In this document: positions 1-8,255 of the stretch, in pieces
Numbering within the stretch: the stretch's first letter is position 1
Layout: each line of letters opens with the position of its first letter
Source: Massilia sp. Mn16-1_5
GTDB lineage: Bacteria > Pseudomonadota > Gammaproteobacteria > Burkholderiales > Burkholderiaceae_D
Assembly: GCF_004798585.1 (NCBI RefSeq)
Contig: NZ_PPXQ01000008.1
Span: forward strand, 124,001 to 188,000
DNA: 64,000 bases
Direction: 5' to 3'
Translations under genes and position numbers: made by a program
The notes under the pieces: generated by a model
Database searches by the model: none
Seen by the model: only the letters and a program-made list of their open reading frames with translations
What the model was told of the DNA's origin: nothing

Positions 1-373
1 CGCGAACCGTTTGCACCGCGGTGGTGCCGGCGACGGCAGGAGCGTCGAAGCTGGCTTCGACGCCCTGGCCTGCCAGGACTTCGAGCTGGGTGGTGCCGAC
101 GGTGGCGCCGCCCTTGACTAGGGTCGCGGTGTAGGTACCGATCGGCAGGCTGGTGACGCGGAAGTTACCGTTCGCATCGATTGCGGACGAGCGGGTGGCG
201 TTGGTGCCGGTGTTCTTGAGGACGATCGTGTCGCCTGCACCGCCGGCGACCTTGCCGAAGACGGTACCCGAAGCATTCGACTGTGCCATAGCGGTTGGCA
301 TCGTTGCTGCCGTGATAGCAGCGGTTGCGAACGCAACCTGCAACGCGCGAACCAAAACTGTGTTTCTCAACAT
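1..373 (-). CDS. Oar-like TonB-dependent receptor, N-terminal fragment (runs off the window)
   Basis: This is the start of an outer-membrane receptor whose remainder lies beyond base 1. The ATG at 373-371 opens a signal peptide (MLRNTVLVRALQ..., cleavage expected after ..PTAMA before Q). A carboxypeptidase-regulatory-like (CarboxypepD_reg) domain follows, with SNASGTVFGKV near residue 32 and the strand NFRVTSLPIGTYT. The same order and many of the same residues occur in the complete receptor at 945-4004 (SNATGTVFGTV, RFRATSLPTGTYT), so the two are tandem paralogues on the same strand. The family takes up large substrates such as peptides or oligosaccharides using TonB energy; the substrate here is unknown. 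The fragment ends at ..TTAVQTVR, just before the plug domain. Confidence 0.85.
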   Translation of the reverse strand, partial: MLRNTVLVRALQVAFATAAITAATMPTAMAQSNASGTVFGKVAGGAGDTIVLKNTGTNATRSSAIDANGNFRVTSLPIGTYTATLVKGGATVGTTQLEVLAGQGVEASFDAPAVAGTTAVQTVR

Positions 374-944
374 ATTTGTTCCTATTTGATTTTAGATCTA
401 CTGACAGTCGTGCCTTGGCATGGAGTCCCCGCAGCAGCCCCAGCCACTCTCCTCGACACGATGCCTACGAGGTCAAGTACACAGCGAGTGTTACTTAACT
501 TACAAATATAAACATGCAGCAAGCATGTGTGTCAACGGCAACAGACACACATGTGCAGGATTGCAACAGTATTTTTTTCGTAAATACAGTTTTGGTAGTA
601 CATTCAAACCAACAAAAGACTGTTATCAATAAATTTTTTCTAGGTCAAACAGTATTTGTTAAAAGTGGAATTTGATAATGTGCATTTTGCGCTGCAACTA
701 AATGTCCGCTAGAAGCGAAGCCTATGTAGTTTCACTATAAATACTCTAGAGTCATCTATTTTGCGTTCGCGCCTATCATTGCTGACTTTCAGATTTATAC
801 ATCCAGAAAAAATAACTATCTGAATTATTCATTCCTGAAGTTAAGCAGAGCAGCAGCGCTGTGAAGCAGGATTTATAAAGCAAAGTGAACGGCCAAAAAA
901 AAGCCCCGGCGAACCGGGGCTTTTACATCACGAGGTGATGAGGA
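374..944. other. AT-rich intergenic region between tandem TonB receptors
   Basis: About 570 bases with much lower GC than the neighbours. It should hold the promoter of the left-edge receptor and, at its right end, the terminator of the receptor at 945-4004. The short reading frames here have no ribosome binding site and no coding-like composition, so I call no gene. No clear repeat or RNA gene was seen. Confidence 0.6.
895..924 (-). terminator. Intrinsic terminator of the Oar-like receptor gene
   Basis: The stem GCCCCGG/CCGGGGC (903-909 and 914-920) has a four-base loop. On the minus strand it is followed by eight Ts (902-895), and it lies 21 bases past the stop codon of the receptor. The flanking TTTT on the plus side may make it weakly bidirectional. 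Confidence 0.85.
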
Positions 945-3900
945 TTAGAACTTCTTGTCGTACATCACCGACACACGAGCATAACGCGGGGCGCTCAGGC
1001 TCAGTGGGGTTTCGTACAGCGAGCTGACGGCGTCTTCGACGTTGTAGGCTTCCGTCACGCTTTCGACAGCCTGGCGGTTGAACACGTTGAAGACGTCCAG
1101 ACGAACCTGCAGGCCTGGGACCATCGATGGCTTGTAGGCCACATTCAGGTCAAGGCGACGCTCGCCGGGCAGACGGCCGACGGTACCGCGCTGAACGATG
1201 CGGTTTTCTTCGCGGGTAGCACCCAGGCAGTAGAAGGTCTGGTTTTCGTAGTTCGGCGAATCGCCTGGATTCGGCTCGGTACCGATGCAGCTGCGTGGAC
1301 GGCCGGATGCCAGGACAACGTTACCGCCAACCACAACTTCCTTGGTCAACTCATAGAAGCCGAAGGCCTTCAGCTGGTGCTTGCGGTCGTTCGGCAGCAG
1401 GCCGTTGGCGCCGATCATCAACTCAGGGTAATCCCAGGTCGAGGTGACGGCGACGTCAGCCTGGCCATTGTCCGAACGGACCTGGCCTTCGGTGTTGCCC
1501 TTGTTACGCGACAGGGTGTAGTTGACCTTGCCGTACCAGCCATTGCGGAACGGGTGCTCGACAAACACGTCGAGTGCCGCGTAGGTACGCTTCGGCTTGT
1601 CGAAGCCCTGCTCTTCCGCGGACAGGAAGACCTTGGTCAGCTGGGTTTCGCTCGTGCCGTACTGCACCATGAAGGTGTTGTCCTGGCCCGGGTTGAAGGT
1701 CTGGCAGCTGTTACCGTACAGCGGGTTCGTGATCGCGATGTTGTTCGCTTCAGCATAGCGGGTGAACGGACGCGCATCGCAGAAATCGTCGATAGTCGAC
1801 TTCAGCTTACGGTAGGTCACCTTGCCGCCGAAGTTCAGGCTTGGCGAGAATGCACGCTCGAAGCCCAGGGTGATTTCATCCTGGTAAGCCGGATCCATGT
1901 CCAGCGCTGCGAGGGTCGCGACGACCTTGTCCTGGCCGTATTCGTTGTTGCTCGACAGCGGAACGCTCAGCTGGGTCAGGCCGGTCGGATTGCCTTTGGC
2001 ATCCACGCCCGAGTACGTGAAGTACTGCGAGGTGAAGGTCGAACGGCCCGCGCCGCGCACCGAGATGTGGGTCGGGATCGGCACCGAGTAACGGCCGGCG
2101 GTACCGAAGACTTTCAGGCTGGCGTCGCCATTGACGTCCCAAGCCGCGGCGAAGCGCGGGTTGATCTGGTTCTTCATCTCCAGGAAGGTCGTCTTCGAAT
2201 CGTTCTGGTTCTTGAACGATTCGTTACGCAGACCGAAGGTCAGCAGCAGGTTCTTGGTAGCCTGATACTTGTCTTCCAGGTAGAAAGCGCTTTGTTCGCC
2301 GAACGAATCGGTCACGCTCGAGAAGATGCCCTTGATGACGTAGTAACCTTGCGGACCAAAACCGCCACCAGTGGCCGGTGCAGGAACACGGACACTGCCA
2401 GGACCGGTGATCGGGTTATTCGGATTTGCAGATTTTGCGTAGGTCCAACGGCCGCCACCGGCACGGAAGTCGCCGGCCTTGGCCGACTCGATCTTGGTCT
2501 GGTCCAGGCCACCGCGCAGGGTGTGGGCGCCGAAACGGTATTCCAGATCCAGACGTGCCGAGTCAACGATGTCTTCCGAGCCAGGGGCCAGGATGTTGGT
2601 GGTCACCGACTGCGAGTTCGTGTAGGCAACGCCAGGAACGCGGGCAGCCACTGGCGCCGAGATCTGGAACTGGTTCGGATCGAAGCCGTCGAAGTCGTTG
2701 GTGTGCTCCGACTTGGTACGGCCGTACAGGGCGGTCACGGTCAAGTCCTGGGTCAAGTTACCCGTGTACTTGAGCATGTTGGTCTTGCCACCGTTGTTGT
2801 TGATGTTGACGTTGGTGGCACCTGCGGTGACGATACCGTTGCGCGCGCCGGTCGTGTAGTCGTAGCCGCTGTCGCGGGTCTTGACGGTCGGCGTATCGCC
2901 CAGCGCGGTAAACTCCAGACGATGGTCGTCAGTGATGTTCCAGTCGATCTTCGCCATGTAGCGCTCGATCTTGGTATCGCGGTCGCGCCAGCCGAAAGCA
3001 GTGTTCGATGCTGCCGAAGAGACGGTGGTGGTATTAACGAAACCGTCATCCTGGCGGGTGGTTTCAGCTGCTGCGAAGAAGAACAGCTTGTCCTTGATGA
3101 TCGGACCGCCGACGTAGGCGCCGTAGACCTTCTGCTCGCGCTCGTTCTGTTCGCGACGCTGGTACAGCTTGGTGTCGGTCAGCGGATTGAAGCCGGTGTT
3201 AGCGTAGTAGAAATCCTTCGGTTTCGCGCGCCACGACTTCGGCTCGAAGGTCACGATGCCGCCTGCTTCCCAGGTGTTGGTACCGCTCTTGGTGATGATA
3301 TTGACCACACCACCGATCGAACGGCCGAACTCGGCGCCGAAGCCGCCGGTCAGGACCTGGGCTTCAGCGATCGCGCCGAACGGCAGCTGGGATGCGCCCA
3401 GGCCGGTCAGCGGGTTCACGACTGGGAAGCCGTTGATGTAGTACGAGTTTTCCGATGCTGCACCGCCACCGAAGGAAGCACCGCCGGCGAAGCGCGAGTC
3501 GGCGCGGGTGGTGTTCGGAGCCAGCTGGATGATGGCCTCGACGTTACGGGCGATCGGCAGTGCAGCCAGTTGGCGAGCGTTGAAGGTCGCGCCGTTGTTG
3601 GTGCTGCTGACGTCGATAGTGCGGCGCTGGCCGGTAACCTGGACCGTCTGCATGCTGGTCGCGGCAGCGGCTTGCGGGAACACGGCTTCGGCACCCTGGC
3701 CGATGCTGGCGTCGACCTGGACGGTCGAGACCACGGTGTCGCCTTTCATCTGCGACACGGTGTAGGTACCGGTCGGCAGCGAGGTCGCGCGGAAGCGGCC
3801 CTGTGCGTCCGGGGTAAGGACGCGGCGCAGGCCGGTTGCCGGATTTTCAACCACGACGGTGACGCCAGCGCCTGGGGTCACGGTACCGAAGACGGTACCG

Positions 3901-4004
3901 GTCGCGTTCGACTGCGCCATTGCCGGGTTCATGACGCCGACGGTCAGGGCTGCGCCGCTGAACGCCAGAGTCAAGGCATGCACTAATACGGTTTTTTTAA
4001 ACAT
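945..4004 (-). CDS. Oar-like TonB-dependent receptor with N-terminal carboxypeptidase-regulatory domain
   Basis: Outer-membrane active-transport receptor of 1,019 residues. I chose the ATG at 4004 (MFKKTVLVHAL...) because AGGAAA precedes it and a signal peptide starts there (cleavage after ..NPAMA); an in-frame ATG 24 codons upstream adds only a polar tail. In order: signal peptide, CarboxypepD_reg domain (about 30-105), TonB plug (about 130-260, with ENSYYINGFPV and GRSIGGVVNIITKSGTN), then a long beta barrel ending in the terminal Phe typical of BAM substrates (..YDKKF). No clear TonB box was found. The neighbouring partial receptor is a paralogue. Oar-type receptors are abundant in Massilia-like bacteria; substrate unknown. 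Confidence 0.9.
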   Translation of the reverse strand: MFKKTVLVHALTLAFSGAALTVGVMNPAMAQSNATGTVFGTVTPGAGVTVVVENPATGLRRVLTPDAQGRFRATSLPTGTYTVSQMKGDTVVSTVQVDASIGQGAEAVFPQAAAATSMQTVQVTGQRRTIDVSSTNNGATFNARQLAALPIARNVEAIIQLAPNTTRADSRFAGGASFGGGAASENSYYINGFPVVNPLTGLGASQLPFGAIAEAQVLTGGFGAEFGRSIGGVVNIITKSGTNTWEAGGIVTFEPKSWRAKPKDFYYANTGFNPLTDTKLYQRREQNEREQKVYGAYVGGPIIKDKLFFFAAAETTRQDDGFVNTTTVSSAASNTAFGWRDRDTKIERYMAKIDWNITDDHRLEFTALGDTPTVKTRDSGYDYTTGARNGIVTAGATNVNINNNGGKTNMLKYTGNLTQDLTVTALYGRTKSEHTNDFDGFDPNQFQISAPVAARVPGVAYTNSQSVTTNILAPGSEDIVDSARLDLEYRFGAHTLRGGLDQTKIESAKAGDFRAGGGRWTYAKSANPNNPITGPGSVRVPAPATGGGFGPQGYYVIKGIFSSVTDSFGEQSAFYLEDKYQATKNLLLTFGLRNESFKNQNDSKTTFLEMKNQINPRFAAAWDVNGDASLKVFGTAGRYSVPIPTHISVRGAGRSTFTSQYFTYSGVDAKGNPTGLTQLSVPLSSNNEYGQDKVVATLAALDMDPAYQDEITLGFERAFSPSLNFGGKVTYRKLKSTIDDFCDARPFTRYAEANNIAITNPLYGNSCQTFNPGQDNTFMVQYGTSETQLTKVFLSAEEQGFDKPKRTYAALDVFVEHPFRNGWYGKVNYTLSRNKGNTEGQVRSDNGQADVAVTSTWDYPELMIGANGLLPNDRKHQLKAFGFYELTKEVVVGGNVVLASGRPRSCIGTEPNPGDSPNYENQTFYCLGATREENRIVQRGTVGRLPGERRLDLNVAYKPSMVPGLQVRLDVFNVFNRQAVESVTEAYNVEDAVSSLYETPLSLSAPRYARVSVMYDKKF

Positions 4005-4610
4005 GTGTGATTTCCTGTCTGGATTTTCGTTCGTCCATTGTGTGGATGAACGGGTCTTGTTTTCGTTACTAATCACTCGTACTACAAAGGTCCCACTTTT
4101 TCTACTTCACCCCAAAAGGGTAGAAAATTCATGCTCTTGAACTTAATCAATAAATATGAATTTCTACATAGAACCATATGCATAATTGCAGTGTCAACAT
4201 TCTCAAACGCAGTTTGTGCATATTCGCAACACTTTCAAAAAGTGACGCAGCGCAATCAAAATTTTCTCCTTTTGTTGGTGCAATGCAGCACTTTTATGGG
4301 ATTTGCATGCACCAAAAAAGTGCACGAATCTACGGCAGCGTAAATATTCAACTGTTAGAACTAAATTCACCGAAATTTGGAAAGACGCTCGACTTTGCAG
4401 CGCAACAAAGGGAACAGGACGGCTCGCGCCTTTTGTTGTTTTTACGCGAATCTCATCTTCCCGAGCTCGTCTAGACAAATGTAACCGGCAGGTACAGCCG
4501 CGTGCATGCCTCGTTGGTCCCCGGTAAGTGAACAGGTAGAATAGAGGTTTGCCCTTCACCTGCGCTGGCGCCTCCTGATGCACAGCCATGGTGTGCCTCC
4601 TGGAATTGAC
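4005..4610. other. AT-rich divergent intergenic region (receptor promoter / FAD enzyme promoter)
   Basis: About 600 bases separating the receptor (minus) from the COG2509 gene (plus). No convincing gene. It contains interleaved inverted repeats (TTGGTGCA at 4275-4282 with TGCACCAA at 4308-4315; GCACTTTT at 4288-4295 with AAAAGTGC at 4316-4323), a small CACTTT/AAAGTG hairpin near 4231-4245, and the NtrC-like site listed separately. Confidence 0.6.
4308..4324. promoter_or_regulatory. NtrC-like operator (TGCACC-N5-AGTGCA)
   Basis: The 17-base block TGCACC-AAAAA-AGTGCA fits the NtrC pattern GCAC-N7-GTGC. It differs by one base from the site upstream of glnA in this window (TGCACC-AAAAC-AGTGCA, 13175-13191). 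No sigma-54 promoter of the right spacing was found on either side, so its role is open; it also forms half of the interleaved repeats described for this region. Confidence 0.4.
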
Positions 4611-6248
4611 ATGCTGCGCATTAACGAACTCAAACTCCCCCTCGACCACCCCGACCACGCGCTGCGCGACGCCATCCTCACGCGCCTCGGCATCGGCGGC
4701 GCCGACCTGGTCGACTTCAACGTCTACAAGCGCAGCTACGACGCGCGCAAGAAGGCGGCCATCGTCCTGATCTATGCGATCGACGTCGAAGTCAGGAACG
4801 AGCAGGCGGTGCTGGCGCGCCTGAAGGGCGACCAGTACGTCGGCCCTTCCCCCGACACCGGCTACAAGTTCGTCGACGCGCCGCGTCCGCCGGCCGGCAC
4901 GCCGCGTCCAATCGTGGTCGGCACCGGCCCCTGCGGCCTGTTCGTGGCCCTGATCCTGGCGCAGATGGGTTTGAACCCGCTGGTGCTCGAGCGCGGCAAG
5001 GTGGTGCGCGAGCGCACCGTCGACACCTTCGGCTTCTGGCGCAAGCGCAAACTGAATACCGAGTCGAACGTGCAGTTCGGCGAAGGCGGCGCCGGCACCT
5101 TCTCGGACGGCAAGCTGTACAGCCAAATCAAGGACCCCAAGCATTACGGACGCAAGGTGCTGACCGAGTTCGTGAAGTCCGGCGCGCCGGAAGAGATCAT
5201 GTATGTCAGCAAGCCGCACATCGGCACCTTCCGCTTGGTGAAAATGGTGGAGCAGATGCGCGCCGAGATCCTGTCGCTGGGCGGCGAGATCCGTTTTGAA
5301 ACCCGCGTCGACGACATCCGCATCAGCGAGACCGATGGCGTACGCCAGGTCCGCGGCGTGGTGCTGGCCAGCGGCGAAGAGATCGCCACCAACCACCTTG
5401 TGATGGCGGTCGGCCACAGCGCGCGCGACACCTTCCAGATGCTGTACGACCGCGGCGTGTACGTGGAAGCGAAACCGTTCTCGATCGGCTTCCGCGTCGA
5501 GCACCCGCAGTCGCTGATCGACGTCTGCCGCTTCGGTCCGAACGCCGGCAACAAGATCCTCGGCGCGGCCGATTACAAGATCGTGCACCACGCCTCGAAC
5601 GGGCGCTCGGTCTACAGTTTCTGCATGTGCCCCGGCGGCACCGTGGTCGCCGCCTCCTCGGAAGAAGGCCGCGTCGTCACCAATGGCATGAGCCAGTATT
5701 CGCGCAACGAACGCAATGCCAACAGCGCGATCGTGGTCGGCATCACGCCGGAAGACTATCCGGGCCATCCACTGGCCGGCATCGCCTTCCAGCGCGAACT
5801 GGAGTCGCGCGCGTTCCTGCTGGGCGGCAGCACCTATGATGCGCCGGGCCAGCTGATGGGCGACTTCGTGCGCGGCGTACCTTCCAGGGAATTTGGCTCG
5901 GTGATCCCGTCGTTCAAGCCGGCCGTGCACCTGACCGACCTCGCGCCCTCGCTGCCGGAATACGCGATCACGGCGCTGCGCGAAGCGTTTGTCGCATTCG
6001 ACAAGCAGATCAAGGGGTATTACAAGGAAGACGCGGTGCTGACCGGGGTCGAGACCCGCACCTCCTCGCCGATCCGCATCAAGCGCCGCGACGACGACCT
6101 GCAAAGCCTGAACACGCGCGGCCTGTTCCCGGCCGGCGAAGGCGCGGGCTATGCCGGCGGCATCATGTCGGCCGCCGTGGACGGCATCCGCGTGGCCGAA
6201 GCGGTCGCCATGGCCATGGGCGTGCCGGTGCCGGCACTGCAGGACTGA
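4611..6248 (+). CDS. FAD-dependent dehydrogenase, COG2509 family
   Basis: Soluble flavoprotein of 545 residues, uncharacterised in function. The start MLRINELKLPLDHP matches the usual beginning of the family; an ATG 11 codons upstream is possible. A short N-terminal domain of about 95 residues precedes a Rossmann FAD site (VVGTGPCGLFVAL, about residues 102-114). FGEGGAGTFSDGKLYS follows, and a second nucleotide contact lies near the C-terminus (LFPAGEGAGYAGGIMSAAVDG). The family is related to geranylgeranyl reductase/HI0933-type flavoproteins; no substrate is assigned. Its stop overlaps the next start by one base (TGATG), so the two are probably co-translated. Confidence 0.85.
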   Translation: MLRINELKLPLDHPDHALRDAILTRLGIGGADLVDFNVYKRSYDARKKAAIVLIYAIDVEVRNEQAVLARLKGDQYVGPSPDTGYKFVDAPRPPAGTPRPIVVGTGPCGLFVALILAQMGLNPLVLERGKVVRERTVDTFGFWRKRKLNTESNVQFGEGGAGTFSDGKLYSQIKDPKHYGRKVLTEFVKSGAPEEIMYVSKPHIGTFRLVKMVEQMRAEILSLGGEIRFETRVDDIRISETDGVRQVRGVVLASGEEIATNHLVMAVGHSARDTFQMLYDRGVYVEAKPFSIGFRVEHPQSLIDVCRFGPNAGNKILGAADYKIVHHASNGRSVYSFCMCPGGTVVAASSEEGRVVTNGMSQYSRNERNANSAIVVGITPEDYPGHPLAGIAFQRELESRAFLLGGSTYDAPGQLMGDFVRGVPSREFGSVIPSFKPAVHLTDLAPSLPEYAITALREAFVAFDKQIKGYYKEDAVLTGVETRTSSPIRIKRRDDDLQSLNTRGLFPAGEGAGYAGGIMSAAVDGIRVAEAVAMAMGVPVPALQD

Positions 6249-7117
6249 TGGTGCAGGCCGCGCCGACCGCCGCTTCTCCCCGCGCGTTCGCGCCCTTCCT
6301 GGCGATCGTCGGATCGCTGGTATCGGTGAACGTGGGCGCGGCCTATGCCAAGGGCCTGTTCCCGCTGGTGGGCCCCGCCGGCATCACGGCTGTACGCGTC
6401 GGCCTGGCGAGCATATTCCTGATGGCCTTCTGGCGCCCTTGGCGCGCGCCGTTGGCACGCGCCGATGCCATGAACGTCGCCATCTATGGCGTCATGCTGG
6501 GCATGATGAATCTGCTGGTGTATGCCGCGTTTGCGCGCATCCCGATCGGGGTGGTGATTGCCATCGAGGTCATCGGGCCGCTGGCGGTGGTGGTACTGTC
6601 CTCGCGCCACCTGCGCGACTTCCTGTGGGTGGGCTGCGCCGCCTTCGGCCTGTGGCTGCTGGCGCCGACCACCGCGGGCGCGGCCGCGCTCGACCCGGTG
6701 GGCGTGCTGGCCGCCGCCGGCGCCGGCTTCTGCTGGGCCATGTACATCGTCTTCGGCAAGCGCGTCTCGACCCTGAAAGGCGGCCATGTCGTCGCCTGGG
6801 GCATGCTGGTCGCGGCCCTGTGCACGGTGCCGGTCGGGATCGCGCAGGCGGGCACCGCTTTGTTCGCGCCGCCCGTGCTGCTCGGCGGCCTGGCGGTGGC
6901 CCTGCTGTCCTCGATCCTGCCTTACTCGCTCGAGATGATGGCGCTGTCGCGCCTGCCGCGCCGCGTGTTCGGCATCCTGGTCAGCGCGGGACCGGCCGTG
7001 GGCGCGCTGGCCGGCTTCTTCGTGCTGGGCGAAGTGCTGACGGCGCTGCAGTGGCTGGCGATCGGAATGATCGTCGTGGCCACCGCGGGCAGCGCGGCGA
7101 CCGCCGGGAAAAACTAG
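6248..7117 (+). CDS. EamA/DMT-superfamily exporter, RhtA-like (threonine/homoserine efflux type)
   Basis: Inner-membrane transporter of 289 residues with about ten hydrophobic segments forming two EamA repeats (roughly 15-145 and 150-287). RhtA-like landmarks include AKGLFPLVGPAGITAVRVGL, IPIGVVIAIEVIGPLAVV and ILPYSLEMMALSRLP. RhtA exports threonine, homoserine and related amino acids; whether this protein has that substrate is inferred from resemblance. It starts inside the stop of the upstream flavoprotein gene, and its 3' end overlaps convergently by four bases with corA. Confidence 0.8.
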   Translation: MVQAAPTAASPRAFAPFLAIVGSLVSVNVGAAYAKGLFPLVGPAGITAVRVGLASIFLMAFWRPWRAPLARADAMNVAIYGVMLGMMNLLVYAAFARIPIGVVIAIEVIGPLAVVVLSSRHLRDFLWVGCAAFGLWLLAPTTAGAAALDPVGVLAAAGAGFCWAMYIVFGKRVSTLKGGHVVAWGMLVAALCTVPVGIAQAGTALFAPPVLLGGLAVALLSSILPYSLEMMALSRLPRRVFGILVSAGPAVGALAGFFVLGEVLTALQWLAIGMIVVATAGSAATAGKN

Positions 7118-8082
7118 AGCCAGCCGGATTTCTTGAAGCGGTAATACAGATAGCCGCACACCCCGACCATGATGCAGATCGCGGTCGGGTAGCCGTACTT
7201 CCACTTCAGTTCCGGCATCACCTCGAAATTCATGCCCCAGACGCCGGCAAAGGCCGTGAACACGGCGAAGATTGCGGCATAGGCGGCAAGCTTCTTGTTG
7301 ATGTCGTTTTCCTCGATCGTCACCATCGACAGCGTCACCTGGATCGCCGTGGCGATGGTGTCGCGGATGGTATCCAGGCGCCCGGAAATGCGCAGCAGGT
7401 GGTCGTGGACGTCGCGGAAGTAATCCTGGGTATGCGCCGCCAGGTCGGGCACGCGCCCGCCGTGCAGGCGGTCGACGGCGTCCATCAGCGGAATCACCGC
7501 ATGGCGCAGGACCAGCGTATTCCTCTTCAAATCATACAGGCGTTCGATGTTGTCGCGCTGGGCGCCCTGGCCGCCGAAGATGCGGTCTTCGATCGATTCC
7601 AGGTCGGACTCGAGTTTATCGATGACGGGGAAATAGCGGTCGACGATCGCGTCCATCAGCGCATACAGCACGAAGCCGGAACCCATTTTCAGCAGCTTCG
7701 GTTCGCGCTCGGCGCGCGCACGCACGCCCAGGAAACCCTGGGCCGAATCGCGCCGCACCGACAGCACGTAATTCGGGCCGGCGAAGATCGCGACCTCGCC
7801 GGAGCACAGTTCGTCGCCGTTCAGGTTCACCGTGTGGACGACCGTGAACACGGAATCGCCATACTCTTCCAGCTTCGGGCGCTGGTGGCCGCGCGAGGCG
7901 TCTTCCACGGCCAGTTCGTGCAGGCCGAACTCCTCCTGCATGATGGCCAGTTCGCGCGGATCGGGATCGCGCAGTGCGACCCAGACGAAGCAGTCGGGTA
8001 GTTTCAGGTACTCGCTGATATCCTCGACCGGGATATCGGACAGTTTCTTGCCTTCCTGGTAGGCGACGCAGTTGATCAGCAT
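7114..8082 (-). CDS. corA: Magnesium/cobalt transporter CorA
   Basis: Homopentameric divalent-cation channel of 322 residues. A soluble alpha/beta domain (about 1-160) is followed by long helices and two C-terminal membrane segments (about 262-282 and 295-315). The CorA signature GMN lies at about 283-285, just after the first membrane helix, followed by the periplasmic loop FEVMPELKWKYGYP. The basic tail RFKKSGWL is typical. It imports Mg2+ down the membrane potential. The gene stands alone, its end overlapping the convergent RhtA-like gene by four bases. Confidence 0.93.
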   Translation of the reverse strand: MLINCVAYQEGKKLSDIPVEDISEYLKLPDCFVWVALRDPDPRELAIMQEEFGLHELAVEDASRGHQRPKLEEYGDSVFTVVHTVNLNGDELCSGEVAIFAGPNYVLSVRRDSAQGFLGVRARAEREPKLLKMGSGFVLYALMDAIVDRYFPVIDKLESDLESIEDRIFGGQGAQRDNIERLYDLKRNTLVLRHAVIPLMDAVDRLHGGRVPDLAAHTQDYFRDVHDHLLRISGRLDTIRDTIATAIQVTLSMVTIEENDINKKLAAYAAIFAVFTAFAGVWGMNFEVMPELKWKYGYPTAICIMVGVCGYLYYRFKKSGWL

Positions 8083-8168
8083 GTGGGGCGAATGGATGGG
8101 ACAGCGATACAGGAGCTTACACCATCCATGCCTGCCGCCGATGGGCGGACGTTACGCGTTCGCTGCTC

Positions 8169-8251
8169 GTAGGGTGGGCGCCCCGTGCCCACGCGTGAAG
8201 CGCGCGTCAACGAGGCGCATGCAGTCGGTGGGCACGGGGCGCCCACCCTAC
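8169..8251. repeat. Long palindrome of the GTAGGGTGGGC family, copy 1
   Basis: Two perfect 24-base inverted arms (8169-8192 and 8228-8251), beginning GTAGGGTGGGCGCCCC, surround a 35-base loop. The copy sits between corA and ntrC, four bases past the ntrC stop codon. Very similar copies occur at 13748-13827, 22543-22642 and 55426-55541. As RNA it would form a very stable hairpin and could shield 3' ends of ntrC mRNA. Confidence 0.9.
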
Positions 8252-8255
8252 TCTT

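Noticed and set aside
420..632. Short plus-strand open frame in the AT-rich gap
   Set aside because: No ribosome binding site, no coding-like composition and no hydrophobic or domain pattern.
1377..3986. Long plus-strand open frame opposite the Oar receptor
   Set aside because: It mirrors the codon bias of the real minus-strand gene; the translation has no domain, and the receptor frame explains the sequence fully.
4203..6104. Minus-strand open frame opposite the COG2509 gene
   Set aside because: Shadow frame; no ribosome site and no recognisable domain.
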